Shown here: piece after piece, positions 33,349-42,659 of the stretch
Layout: every line of letters starts with the position of its first letter
Position numbering within the stretch: the stretch's first letter is position 1
The notes under the pieces: generated by a model
Databases searched by the model: none
Seen by the model: only the letters and a program-made list of their open reading frames with translations
Told to the model about the DNA's origin: nothing
Assembly (NCBI GenBank): GCA_963741995.1
Contig: CAVUKI010000008.1
Span: forward strand, 124,001-188,000
Length of the DNA stretch: 64,000 nt
Reading direction: 5' to 3'
DNA from: Bog-473 sp963741995
GTDB lineage: Bacteria; Actinomycetota; Acidimicrobiia; Acidimicrobiales; RAAP-2
Translations under genes and position numbers: made by a program

Positions 33349-33918
33349 ATGCCCGCCTATCCGCGTGCCGAGCTGGAGGAGATGGTCGAGCGCTGGCTCG
33401 AGGCCAACCGAGCTGGGGAGGCCAAGAAGGACTGGAAGCACATGGCCGACCTCTACACCGAGGAGGCCACTTACGGCTGGAACGTCGGGCCTTCCGACGA
33501 GTTCATGGCTGTCGGGCGCGAGGAGATCCGGGAGATCGCACTCGGTCTCGAGATGGCCGGACTCGAAGGATGGACCTACCCGTACCAGAAGGTGCTCATT
33601 GACGAGCAGCAAGGGGAGATCCTGGGCCTGTGGAAGCAGGTGGCCGATGCCACGAAGGCGGACGGCACCAACTACGAGATCGCCGGCCTTGGCGGCAGCT
33701 GGTTCCGCTATGCCGGCAACTTCCAGTGGTCCTGGCAACGTGACTTCTTCGACGTCGGCAACGCCGGCGCGGTGTTCCTGGCGATGATCAGCGACGGCAC
33801 TCTCCTCCCGGGCATGCAGCAGCGGATGGAGCGCGCCATGACGGGCGAGCGCCTGCCCGGCCACTACCGCCCGGGCGAGGCCTCGGTCGGCCTGTGGGAG
33901 GTCCCGCCGGGGGCGTAG
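33349..33918 (+). CDS. NTF2/SnoaL-like fold protein
   Basis: 189 aa, ATG 33349 behind GAGGGGG. The N-terminal two-thirds match the cone-shaped NTF2-like fold: MVERWLEANRAGEAKKDWKH, MADLYTEEATYGWNVG, GREEIREIALGLEM and GGSWFRYAGNFQWSWQRDFF. The C-terminal tail contains MSYLP-free, helix-forming residues (LPGMQQRMERAMTGERLPG) not seen in minimal SnoaL domains. Members include isomerases, dehydratases and cyclases, so it may catalyse an isomerisation in the locus. It is the last gene of the plus-strand unit. Confidence 0.8.
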   Translation: MPAYPRAELEEMVERWLEANRAGEAKKDWKHMADLYTEEATYGWNVGPSDEFMAVGREEIREIALGLEMAGLEGWTYPYQKVLIDEQQGEILGLWKQVADATKADGTNYEIAGLGGSWFRYAGNFQWSWQRDFFDVGNAGAVFLAMISDGTLLPGMQQRMERAMTGERLPGHYRPGEASVGLWEVPPGA

Positions 33919-34056
33919 GTCTGATGCCAGGTCGGGCGGTTCCGCCGAGAGGTCCCGCCGGGCGGTTCCGGCAGGAGGGGGCGGCGAGCGCCCGGGACGC
34001 CTTTTTCAAAACTATAAACGGACCTGTGGATAGTGCTGGAAAACATGCGGCAGGTG

Positions 34057-34131
34057 CTCGCTTCCGACCGTCTCGCTTCCGACCGTCTCGCTTCCGACCG
34101 TCTCGCTTCCGACCGTCTCGCTTCCGACCGT
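34057..34131. repeat. 15-bp tandem repeat, five perfect copies
   Basis: CTCGCTTCCGACCGT occurs five times in a row without change, followed by a partial diverged copy (CTCCCTTCCGG). It lies in the 249-bp gap between the convergent NTF2-like and NERD genes. The unit length is a multiple of three and all six frames through it are open in places, but no gene covers it convincingly. Perfect identity suggests recent slippage. The rest of the gap (33919-34056) holds GC-rich inverted segments (GGCGGTTCCGCC) that may end transcription. Confidence 0.85.
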
Positions 34132-34167
34132 CTCCCTTCCGGCGGCGTTGCAGGGCGAGTGCGGCGC

Positions 34168-34863
34168 CTACGACCCATACGGCGGGAAGGCGCGGGCGAG
34201 GCGGGCGGCCAGCGCGCGTCGCTCGGCCGGGCCGAGCGGCCCGGGTGCCGTCAGGGTCCTGGCCAACCACCGCGGCCAGGTGACGAGCACACCCTCGAGG
34301 GTGAAGGGTCGGGTGAAGAGCCCGACCTGGACTCCGGTGAAGCACAGCGCGGCGCGGACGAGCGCTCCGGAACCCAGTTCCCCGGCACGCAGCGTCTCGG
34401 CGACCAGCGCCTGCTGGCGCCGCGCCGCGGTGACCAGTCGGCTCTGGTCGCGATCCGCCACGAAGAGACGGGGGCAGGGGACGAACCAGCCGCCGACCTC
34501 GCGTCGCTCCAGCCAGCCCCGGAAGTGCTTCGTGTCGATGACCCAGACGCCCGAGCCAACCACGGCGATGTGGTCGATGTTGGCGCGCCGGTGGGGGAGT
34601 GCCCGATCATGCAGCACCACGCCGCGCCTGCCGACGGCGCGGTCGAGCCAGTGTCCGACGCGCTCCTCCCCGGTGGCGCCGCGACCCCAGGCCTCGGTGG
34701 AGCGCTTCGGCCCGGTGAGCAGCCGGATCGCGGGAGCCAGCGGGCCGAAGACAGCCCGTCGGCGTTTCTCGTCCTCGGCCTGACGTCGCTCGTACTCGGC
34801 CCGGGCCGAGGCGCCGGCCCGTCCCCGCTCCGTCTCGCCTGCATTGTCCGTCGCCTGCACCAT
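34168..34863 (-). CDS. NERD-domain (nuclease-related) protein
   Basis: 231 aa from ATG 34863 with GGAG eight nt upstream. An N-terminal coiled-coil-like charged region (about 10-55: AEYERRQAEDEKRRR) is followed by the NERD domain (about 60-190): GATGEERVGHWLDRA, VVLHDRALPHRRANIDHIAVVGSGVWVIDTKHFRGWLE in two adjoining pieces. These include the D-h-x-x-h and IDTKH (E/D-x-K) nuclease-like core. NERD proteins are a PD-(D/E)xK-related group whose substrates are mostly unknown. It is divergent from the S33 peptidase. Confidence 0.88.
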   Translation of the reverse strand: MVQATDNAGETERGRAGASARAEYERRQAEDEKRRRAVFGPLAPAIRLLTGPKRSTEAWGRGATGEERVGHWLDRAVGRRGVVLHDRALPHRRANIDHIAVVGSGVWVIDTKHFRGWLERREVGGWFVPCPRLFVADRDQSRLVTAARRQQALVAETLRAGELGSGALVRAALCFTGVQVGLFTRPFTLEGVLVTWPRWLARTLTAPGPLGPAERRALAARLARAFPPYGS

Positions 34864-34953
34864 CGTCACGCTCCTCTGGCGCCGGGTGGATCTCCCGGCG
34901 CAGGGGAGAACGGTGACGGCTCGGCCGGAAAGGCACGTGCAACGCTTGGCCCG

Positions 34954-36465
34954 GTGACGACGAGGCGAACACCGCTGCTCCTCGTCGTGCTCGTGGTGGC
35001 CGTGGTGGCGGCGGCCTGCGCACGCGGCGAGACAGCGGCGGTCCAGGGTCGGCGGCCACCCACGCCAAAGACCACATCCACGTCCACGACGACGACGTCC
35101 ACCACCCAACCGCCCGTCACGCCCATGGTGTGGTCGCCGTGCAATGGCGACCTGCAGTGCGGCACCCTCGTCGTCCCACTGGACTACGCGCATCCGGACG
35201 GCCCGACAATCGGTATCGCGGTGGCGCGCCATCCGGCGGAGGACCCCGCCTCCCGCATCGGGTCGCTCGTCATCGACCCCGGCGGCCCCGGGGTGTCGGG
35301 CATTGACGACATGGCCAACGAGCTCAGCGCGCTCACGCCGCAAGTGCTCGACGACTTCGATATCGTGCTGTTCGACCCCCGCGGCGTCGAGCGCAGCGAT
35401 CCGGTCACCTGCGGAACCGAGACGGGCAGCGCGCCGTCCGACCCCGCGCCGTCCACCCCGAGCGAGCAGGCTGCGACCATCAAGGGGCTCAAGCAGTTCG
35501 CAGCCGCGTGCGAGAAGAACAGCCCCACTGTGCTCCCCTATGTCGGGTCGGTCGCCGTCGCCCGCGACATGGACCGGCTGCGCCAGGCGCTGGGGGACAG
35601 CGGGCTGACCTACATGGGGCAGTCCTACGGCACGCTGCTCGGCCTCACCTACGCCGCGCTGTTCCCCACCCACATCCGGGCCATGGTGCTCGACAGCGTG
35701 ATCGACCCCGCGCTCTCGTTCAACCAGATCACACTGGGGCAGGCCGACGGGTTCGAGGCCATGCTGAACGCGTTCTTCACCTGGTGTGGCGGCAGCGCCG
35801 CCTGCCCGTGGCATACGGGCGCGGATCCGAGCGCCGCGTTGGTGGCGCTGCTCAGCACCGCGGCGACATCGCCGGCCCCGGCCGGCGGGGGCAACGTGGC
35901 CGGCGTGGGGCAGCTGTACGACGCGGTGCTCGACTCGCTCTACTCCCAGACGGACTGGCCGCAGCTCGGGGCGGCGCTGGCCGCCGACGCGGCCGGCAAC
36001 GGCGCACCGGTCGTGGCCTTGTCCAACCACTACAACACCGGCGGCTCCAGCAACGCCGACGCCGCCGCCACCGCCATCGACTGCCTCGACCATCCCGTGT
36101 CGCGCAACCTGGCGTCGTACGGCCCGCTGGCCGACTCCATCGCCGCGTCCGCACCGGTCTTCGGTCCGCTGCTGGCCTGGGGTGAGGCGGGCTGTGCCGT
36201 CTGGCCGGTGCCACCGACCCGCGAAGTCGGACCGGTGGCGGCCCCCGGCGCGCCGCCCATCCTCGTGGTGGGGACGACGAACGACCCGGCCACGCCCTAT
36301 GCCTGGGCGGTGAGCGTGGCCAAGGAGCTCGACCGGGGCGTGCTGCTGACCCACGACGGCGACGACCACGTCGCCTACTTCTACAGCGCGTGCGTGAGGG
36401 CCGACGTCCAGACCTACCTGGTGAGCGGGCAGGCGCCGCCCACGGGAAACGTCTGCAGCTCGTAG
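34954..36465 (+). CDS. Secreted S33-family alpha/beta hydrolase (tripeptidyl aminopeptidase-like)
   Basis: 503 aa from GTG 34954. It has an N-terminal hydrophobic signal ending in VVAAAC, a possible lipobox, then a Thr-rich linker. The catalytic domain contains DPGGPGVSGIDDM (oxyanion loop), FDPRGVERSDPVTC, the nucleophile GQSYGTLLGL and DGDDHVAYF near the C-terminus with the His. The C-terminal region is the TAP-like domain (PPILVVGTTNDPATPYAWA). The family releases N-terminal tripeptides or proline-containing peptides outside the cell. It ends 28 bp before the stop of the convergent GH78 gene. Confidence 0.9.
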   Translation: MTTRRTPLLLVVLVVAVVAAACARGETAAVQGRRPPTPKTTSTSTTTTSTTQPPVTPMVWSPCNGDLQCGTLVVPLDYAHPDGPTIGIAVARHPAEDPASRIGSLVIDPGGPGVSGIDDMANELSALTPQVLDDFDIVLFDPRGVERSDPVTCGTETGSAPSDPAPSTPSEQAATIKGLKQFAAACEKNSPTVLPYVGSVAVARDMDRLRQALGDSGLTYMGQSYGTLLGLTYAALFPTHIRAMVLDSVIDPALSFNQITLGQADGFEAMLNAFFTWCGGSAACPWHTGADPSAALVALLSTAATSPAPAGGGNVAGVGQLYDAVLDSLYSQTDWPQLGAALAADAAGNGAPVVALSNHYNTGGSSNADAAATAIDCLDHPVSRNLASYGPLADSIAASAPVFGPLLAWGEAGCAVWPVPPTREVGPVAAPGAPPILVVGTTNDPATPYAWAVSVAKELDRGVLLTHDGDDHVAYFYSACVRADVQTYLVSGQAPPTGNVCSS

Positions 36466-36493
36466 TGATCAGCGACGTCCGGCGTCCGGCTCC

Positions 36494-39284
36494 TTACGTG
36501 CTGGTGAAGCGGTAGGTCCCACTTCCCACGGAGAGCACGACAACCCCGCCGGCCGCCGAGACCGCGCGCACGCCGGGAGCCGTCACGGCCGCCGCGCCAC
36601 CCTCGCGCACGCGCGACGGCGCGCCGGCAGGCAGCCGCACCGTTGCCGTCGCGTTGGCGGGCACGGTCAGGGCCATGGTCATGCCCTTTCCCCGGCGCTG
36701 CCATGACGCCTGCACCGGCCCGGCGACGGTCGGCACCGAGCCCTCGGCGCGGTCGAGGCCGGCCGAGGGCGGCGACACCGCCGCTCGGACCGTACCGTCC
36801 GCGTCGGGCTCCTGGAGGCTCACGCCCAGGAGTGTCTCCTGCACGGCCACCAGCGCGGAGGAGCCCCAGCCGTGCGACATGGAGTCGCCGATCAGGTCGC
36901 TCGGCTTCCACACCTCCCAGGTGAACGTGCCGCCGGCCGCCACGATGTGGGCCCAGCCGGGGATGGAGGTGTCGGTCAGCAGGTGCACCATGGCCTCGGG
37001 CATGCCCGCCGCCGCCAGCCCGCGCAGGAGCTCGAGACCGTGGTTGGGCCCGACGTCGATGCCGAGGCCCGCCACGTAGGTTCCGACCGCGGTGAGGTCG
37101 GGGTCCGGGACCACGCCGTAGGCGAGCGCCAGCGCGTTGGCCTCCTGTGAGGCATGGCTGCTCTGCTCGCCGTTGGCGTCAATGCCGTCGACGTACGTGC
37201 CGTCTGGCCTTCGCAGCACGGCGTTGATCGCGGCGGCCAGCTGCGTCGCTCGGGCCTGCCAGGTCTGCGCCGCGGCAGCGTCGCCGGCGACGTTCGCCAG
37301 CTTCGCCACCCGGCGCATGGCGTTCACGGCGAGGACGTTGCTGGCGGTGTCGGCCGCTACGGAGAGGTCGTAGCCGTACACGGGGTCGCCATTGTCAGTG
37401 TCGGCCAGTCCGTAGAGCAGTCCGGTCCCGACCTGGCGCGTGCTCCACAGCCAGCCGACCGCCTCCGACACTGACGGGTACATGGCCAACGCCGTGGTCC
37501 GGTCGCCCGTCGAGGTGTAGTAGCGCCACAGCCACTCGGGGTAGCGCGCTGTGCTCGTCCCGAAGGTACGCGCGCCGTCCCCGTTGGGGTAGACGGCATT
37601 GACCTGCCCGTCGGGCCAGTAGCGGGCCTGGCCGCGAGCGACGTCGCGCAAGGCCTGCCAGCTCATGTTCTGGTCGCCGTAGGCGCGCATCACAGCCTCG
37701 GACTCGTTGGCTCCGTCCCACAGGAATGGGCCCTTCTCCCGGGTCGGCGTGTCGACGAACTGCTCGTGGGAGCAGTACAGGCAGGAGCGTGCCGTCAGGC
37801 GCCAGACCGCGTTGAGCATGCGGTTGTCCGACGAGAACGTCGCGGTGGGGACGTCGGGCATGGCGGCATGGCGGGTGAGCGCCACGACATCGTTGCCGCT
37901 CAGAGGCTGGCCCGAGTTGTCGATCTGCAAATAACGGAAGCCGAAGTAGGTGAACGCCTCGAAGGCCTGGCTGCCGGCCCGCATGATGTAGGACGACGAA
38001 AGATTGGTCTCCTGCGTCCCGTGCACCGTCGACACCTGACCGTCGGGATCGAGGAGGTAGCCAGCCCGCATCGTGACCGTGCGTCCCGGTTCTCCCCGGG
38101 CGAAAGTCACCTGCGGTCGCGCCGCATAAATGGCGCCGAAGTCCGCCACGACCGCCCCATCGGCCACGGCATGAGACGCGCAGCGGGTGGACCGGTGTCT
38201 CTCGGATGCTGGTCCGCTGCGGGAACGTCCTGGTGAACGGCGCGGTGCCCGCGAAGCCAGTGATCGCCGGTGCGGTCCAGCTCGATTCGTCGAAGCCGGG
38301 GTCGGCCCACCCGTCGGGATGCTGGCGCCCGTCCACCCATTCCACGAAATCTCCGACGTCGGAGTTGCGCTGCGGCGAGGGCAGCCACTCGGCCGGATGC
38401 TCGCGCCACGACCCGTCGGACTCGTACACGACGCGCGAGCCGTCGGCGTACCAGAGGGACAGTTGCAGCAGGAGCCCGGGGGAGGAGGCGGGGCGACCCT
38501 GGCCGGCGCCGTACCACCGGTGCAGCACGCCGATGGCGCTTGTGCGCCCGGCCCTGAGCGCGTCGGTCAGGTCAACGGCTCGGGCGTACTGCTCGTCGGG
38601 GTACGAGAAGCTCGGCCAGGCGTCCACCGCCACCCCGTCCACGTACAAGCGATAGGTATGGGCGGCCGAGACGTAGGCGATGGCGCGCTGGAGCGAGCCA
38701 GGAGGCGGCGCCACCTCACTGCGTAGGTATGTCACGCGATCGGGTTGCTGCGAGCCGGAGGACGGAATGATCCAGCTGGCCTTCCAGTCCGCGTCACGCA
38801 GCGCGGTGGTGAAGCGGGCCGGTGCCGAGACGGGACCCCATGTCCCCGCGGCGTTCCGGGCCTGAACGGTCCATTGGTACGCGGCGTCGGACACCAGGGC
38901 GGGGCCGGCGTAGGCCACGAAGGCCTGCTGAGCCGAGCTCACCGGGCCGCTGTCCCACACGACGCCTGTATGGCTCGGATCGATGCGCCGCAGTACCAGG
39001 CGGGAAGCCGTCTGTACCGCGGCACGGCCCGTCGCCTGCAGCGTCCAGGCGAAGAAGGAGCCGTCGGGGTCGACCCCCACCGGGTCCGTCAAGCCGTTGA
39101 CGGTGAGACCACCGACCCGCAACGGACCGGTGGCCTGCCCCGCCGCACCGAGTCTTCCGACGGGCAGTTCCGCCGCAGCGGACACACCGCCCGAACCGGC
39201 CCCAATCGCCCCGCCCGCTGCGGCGGCGCCGGCAGCGACACCGGCCGAGGAGGCCAGGAAGGCGCGTCGGCCAAAGCGGCTCAC
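36494..39284 (-). pseudogene. Frameshifted GH78 alpha-L-rhamnosidase
   Basis: The N-terminal 360 or so residues (start GTG 39284, GTGA overlap with the NHL gene stop) include a Tat-like signal (GRRAFLASSAGVAAG), an Fn3-like part and the rhamnosidase N domain (HTYRLYVDGVAVDAWPSFSY, FDESSWTAPAITGF). After SIRETPVHPLR, near 38175-38190, the frame shifts by one base, and the remaining 560 residues follow in another frame. That part has FVDTPTREKGPFLWDGANES, YPNGDGARTFGTSTARYPEW and WKPSDLIGDSMSHGWGSS, the GH78 catalytic (alpha/alpha)6 barrel. Together they make a complete 930-residue enzyme apart from one indel. Either a recent pseudogene or an assembly error. Confidence 0.85.
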
Positions 39285-40534
39285 GGGGACCCGGCTCCCG
39301 ATCCGATGGTGCGGACCACGTTCTGCGTGGTGTCGGCGTAGTACAGCGCGCCCGATGCCGCGGCGACGACACCGACGGGGGTCCCCATCTGCGTGCGCAC
39401 CCAGCGGGTGCCGTCGTTGATGCCCGCCGCGGTCGAGACGGGCAGGGCCCCGGCCACGGTGTAGAGATCGCCGGCCTTCATGGGGGTGCCGAACAGCGTC
39501 TCGTCCGCGGGGGGCACGACCCGGATGACGTGCATGAAGCCGTCCGTGACGAAGAGCGCGCCCGTCGCGCCGATGGCCAGGCCACGGGGGTCGTTCAGCT
39601 CGGCCGTCGGCCCGTTGGCGGGCAACCCGTCGGCGAGATACGGCCCGTAGCTCCCCGTGCCGCCCACGACCACGCCGATGTCGCCCGCGCCGACCGCCGT
39701 GCCGTAGAACCTCCCAGCCGTCGCCGTCGTCGCCTCCGGAGCCAGCAGCACGGACTGGTCGCCACTGTCGGCCACCAGGAGGTCGCCCGCGGTGTCGAGG
39801 GTGACGGCCACCGGGTTCCACAGCTCGGCCGTCCGCAGGGGACCGCCCTGCCCAGCGCTCCCGCAGACACCGGTGCCGGCCACGGTGAAGAGGCGTCCCG
39901 CGCCGACGGCCTCTCCGAAAAGTGTTGTCGTGCCGCCGGCCGGCAGCACGCGCACCCTGCAGTTAGCCGTGTCGGCAATGAAAAGATCGCCTGCCGCGTC
40001 CACGGCCACGCCCGTCGGCTGGTCGAGCTCACTCGCCGTGGCGGTGAGCCCGTCCCCGTTGAACCCCGCGGTGCCGGTGCCCGCCACGTTCACCGCAGTG
40101 CGTGAGCCGGCGCGCACCTCCTGGACGCGCTGCGCACTGGCCTCCGCGATATAGACATCACCGTGCCCGTCGACGGCCACCGCACTGGGGTAGCCGATGG
40201 CCCCGCGCCCGGTGCAGCTGCCCCCGACCAGCGTGGTGGCGTGCCCGGGTCGCAGCCGGAGACCGTCGAAGACGCCGGCGCGGGCCGGCGCCACGAGGAC
40301 GCGGCAGTGACCCGTGTCGGCCACGAAGAGGTTCCCGGTCGCACTGCGCGCGATCCCGCCCGGGCCGTCGAGGACGCCGGGGCCCAGCACTGTGCGCACG
40401 GCCGGTCCCACCCCGCCCGCGCCGGCCGCCGCGGCCGCGCCGTCGGCTGTCACCCCCGCGGCCATCACCAGCACGGTGGCCAGCGAGACGAGCCCGGTGA
40501 GGGCCACGGACGGTGGGCGCACGGGGGACATCAT
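39281..40534 (-). CDS. Secreted NHL-repeat beta-propeller protein
   Basis: 417 aa with a signal peptide (hydrophobic stretch to about residue 30, ending GAAAAAG). Repeated propeller blades have the motif LDGPGGIARSATGNLFVADT, IGYPSAVAVDGHGDVYIAEA, LDQPTGVAVDAAGDLFIADT, LWNPVAVTLDTAGDLLVADS and LNDPRGLAIGATGALFVTDG. That is five to six NHL blades, so it probably binds a ligand or partner outside the cell. It is translationally coupled (GTGA) to the GH78 gene, suggesting a glycan-recognition partner of that rhamnosidase. Start ATG 40534 or 40531; ribosome site weak. Confidence 0.88.
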   Translation of the reverse strand: MMSPVRPPSVALTGLVSLATVLVMAAGVTADGAAAAAGAGGVGPAVRTVLGPGVLDGPGGIARSATGNLFVADTGHCRVLVAPARAGVFDGLRLRPGHATTLVGGSCTGRGAIGYPSAVAVDGHGDVYIAEASAQRVQEVRAGSRTAVNVAGTGTAGFNGDGLTATASELDQPTGVAVDAAGDLFIADTANCRVRVLPAGGTTTLFGEAVGAGRLFTVAGTGVCGSAGQGGPLRTAELWNPVAVTLDTAGDLLVADSGDQSVLLAPEATTATAGRFYGTAVGAGDIGVVVGGTGSYGPYLADGLPANGPTAELNDPRGLAIGATGALFVTDGFMHVIRVVPPADETLFGTPMKAGDLYTVAGALPVSTAAGINDGTRWVRTQMGTPVGVVAAASGALYYADTTQNVVRTIGSGAGSP

Positions 40535-40651
40535 GCCGGTTGCGGCCGCGGCGGGCCTCGGCGACGGGCCATAGTGGGCGGCGCACCGACAGCAGCACGG
40601 GTCGCAACGCCACCGAACGAGAAAGAGAAAGAGAAAGACGAGGAAGCCGCC

Positions 40652-41407
40652 ATGCCCGCACCCGAAGAGGCCCTTACCGCCGGGAACATCACCTTCACCG
40701 GCTACGAGGGCGCCGAGATCAACGCCTACCAGGCCCTGCCCGCCGGTGACGGGCCTTTCCCCGGGGTCCTGGTCATCCACCACCTCCCGGGCTGGGACTC
40801 GGGGTCCAAGGAGATCACGCGGCGCTTCGCAGCGGAGGGCTACAACGCCCTCTGCCCCAACCTCTACGCCCGCCAGGGTCTCGACGTCGATCCCGACGAC
40901 GCCGCGGCGGCCGCCCGTGAGGCCGGTGGCATTCCCGACGACCAGTTCGTGGGTGACGCCGACGCGGCGGTGAAGGCGCTGCGGGCGCTGCCGACTTCCA
41001 CTGGCAAGGTCGGCGTCATCGGCTATTGCTCGGGCGGGCGGCACTCGTTCCTGACCGCGCTGAGCGTGCCCGTCGATGCGGCCGTCGACTGCTACGGGGC
41101 CTTTGTGGTGGGGACCCCTCCTGACGGCTTCCCGCTCAAGGTGACGCCGCTGGTGGAACGGACGCCAGAGCTGCGTTGCCCGCTGCTCGGTCTCTTCGGC
41201 AACGACGACCAGTTCCCCAGCCCCGAGCAGGTCGACGAGCTCGAGGCCGCGCTCGAAGCCGCGGGCAAGACCTACGAGTTCCACCGCTACGACGGCGCCG
41301 GCCACGCGTTCTTCTCCGTGGACCGTCCCGCCTATCGGCCCGAAGCCGCGGTTGACGGCTGGCAGCGGATTTTCGAATGGTACGGCCGCTACCTGGCGGG
41401 GAGCTGA
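40652..41407 (+). CDS. Dienelactone hydrolase family protein
   Basis: 251 aa from ATG 40652. Alpha/beta-hydrolase with the family triad Cys-Asp-His: GYCSGGRHS (nucleophile Cys), GNDDQFPSP (Asp) and GAGHAFFSVDRP (His). The N-terminus IHHLPGWDSGSKEITRRFA is the oxyanion region. It hydrolyses cyclic ester bonds such as dienelactone in chlorocatechol breakdown, though many homologues have other esterase roles. An unusually A-rich tract (GAAAGAGAAAGAGAAAGACG) precedes the ribosome site. It opens a three-gene run with the DUF6295 and APH genes. Confidence 0.93.
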   Translation: MPAPEEALTAGNITFTGYEGAEINAYQALPAGDGPFPGVLVIHHLPGWDSGSKEITRRFAAEGYNALCPNLYARQGLDVDPDDAAAAAREAGGIPDDQFVGDADAAVKALRALPTSTGKVGVIGYCSGGRHSFLTALSVPVDAAVDCYGAFVVGTPPDGFPLKVTPLVERTPELRCPLLGLFGNDDQFPSPEQVDELEAALEAAGKTYEFHRYDGAGHAFFSVDRPAYRPEAAVDGWQRIFEWYGRYLAGS

Positions 41408-41409
41408 CC

Positions 41410-41670
41410 ATGTGCTCCTACCTCACCGTCGCGACCGAGATCGCCGGCAGCGCCAAGGGACCACAAGGCTGGATGCCTGTCACCTCGGCCAGCGTGTACT
41501 TCGACCATCCCTTCCACGCGCCGTTCGACCACACGCTCAACATCGACTTCGCCGACCCGGCACGCGGGCCCGGTGCCCGCGTCGCCGTCGAGCTCAGCGC
41601 GGCGTCGGCGCGCCGACTGGTCGAGAGCATCAACGAGGCGCTTGCCGCTGCCGGAGCCGCCGCGACGTGA
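41410..41670 (+). CDS. DUF6295 family small protein
   Basis: 86 aa from ATG 41410, two bases after the dienelactone hydrolase stop. The sequence has MCSYLTVATEIAGSAKGPQG, the conserved SVYFDHPFHAPFDHTLNIDF block and RVAVELSAASARRLVESI. In other actinobacteria I associate this family with dienelactone-hydrolase-like genes, as seen here. The histidines in the central block could bind metal. Function not established. The stop overlaps the next start (GTGA). Confidence 0.85.
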   Translation: MCSYLTVATEIAGSAKGPQGWMPVTSASVYFDHPFHAPFDHTLNIDFADPARGPGARVAVELSAASARRLVESINEALAAAGAAAT

Positions 41671-42617
41671 CCGCACCCACCGGCCCGGCGGCCGGCGTCC
41701 ACCTGCCGTGGGCCGAGGTGCCGGCGGCGGTGCGGACGTGGGCGGCCCGGGTCGGTGGAGGCCAGCCGGGTTCGGCTCGTGACGTGCCCGGCGGGTTCTC
41801 GCCCGGAGCGACCACGGTGTTGGACGGACCCGGGGGCGCCATCTTCGTGAAGGCGGTCGGGAGCGCGCTCAACCCCGAGTCGCCCGACCTGCACCGGCGC
41901 GAAGCGGTGGTGTCGGCGTCGCTGCCGGCGGGCCCGGAGTTCCCGCGGCTGCTCGACGTCTACGACGACGGCGACTGGGTGGCACTGGCCTTCGACGCCG
42001 TCGACGGCCGGCCTCCGGCCCATCCATGGCAGGAGCGCGAGCTCCTCGCCGCAGTGCGAGCCCTCCATGCGCTGCACCAGGCTCTGACGCCCAACCCCGT
42101 GGCGGGCGCGCCGCTGGCAGCCGATCGCTTGCTGGACCTCTTCGGTGGCTGGGCCGAGCTCGCCGCCACAACGCGCCCGGCTGAGGGGCTCGACGAGTGG
42201 AGCGGCCGCCACCTCGACCGGCTGGTTCAGCTCGAGTCGGGCTGGCCCGACGCCGTGGCGGGATCGACGCTGCTCCACTGCGACGTGCGCTCCGACAACC
42301 TCCTCATGACGAGCAGCGGCGTCGTGTTCGTGGACTGGCCCCATGCGTGTGTCGGCGCACCGGTCTTCGACCTCGTCGCCTGGGCGCCCTCGGTGGTGCT
42401 GGAGGGCGGCCCCCTGCCCGAAGACCTCTTCGCGCTTTCGGCGCCGGCGTCCCCGGTGGACCGCGACCTTCTTGCCGTGTTGGTTGCCGCCTTCGGCGGT
42501 TTCCTGGTCAGCCACTCGCTGCGGCCGCCTCCGCCCGGGCTCCCCACGCTGCGGGCGTTCCAGCGCGCGCAGGGCGCTGTGGCACTGGCCTGGCTCCGAC
42601 GCCTCACGGGCTGGTGA
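41667..42617 (+). CDS. Aminoglycoside phosphotransferase (APH)-family kinase
   Basis: 316 aa from GTG 41667. Protein-kinase-like fold: the small lobe has GPGGAIFVKAVG with the ATP-site Lys, the catalytic loop is LLHCDVRSDNLLMT (H-x-D-x4-N) and the metal site VVFVDWPHACVG replaces the DFG. APH-like kinases phosphorylate small molecules (choline, antibiotics, sugars). Its place in an operon with a dienelactone hydrolase suggests a metabolic rather than a resistance role, but no substrate can be assigned. Confidence 0.88.
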   Translation: MTAPTGPAAGVHLPWAEVPAAVRTWAARVGGGQPGSARDVPGGFSPGATTVLDGPGGAIFVKAVGSALNPESPDLHRREAVVSASLPAGPEFPRLLDVYDDGDWVALAFDAVDGRPPAHPWQERELLAAVRALHALHQALTPNPVAGAPLAADRLLDLFGGWAELAATTRPAEGLDEWSGRHLDRLVQLESGWPDAVAGSTLLHCDVRSDNLLMTSSGVVFVDWPHACVGAPVFDLVAWAPSVVLEGGPLPEDLFALSAPASPVDRDLLAVLVAAFGGFLVSHSLRPPPPGLPTLRAFQRAQGAVALAWLRRLTGW

Positions 42618-42659
42618 CGCCCGGCGCGCCGTCGTCCGCGTCCCAGTAGGTTCGGCTCC

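Noticed and set aside
34033..34160. Tandem LASDR-type peptide or CRISPR-like array
   Set aside because: The repeats are contiguous without spacers, and the coding frames have no start signal or link to a real gene; best treated as a minisatellite.
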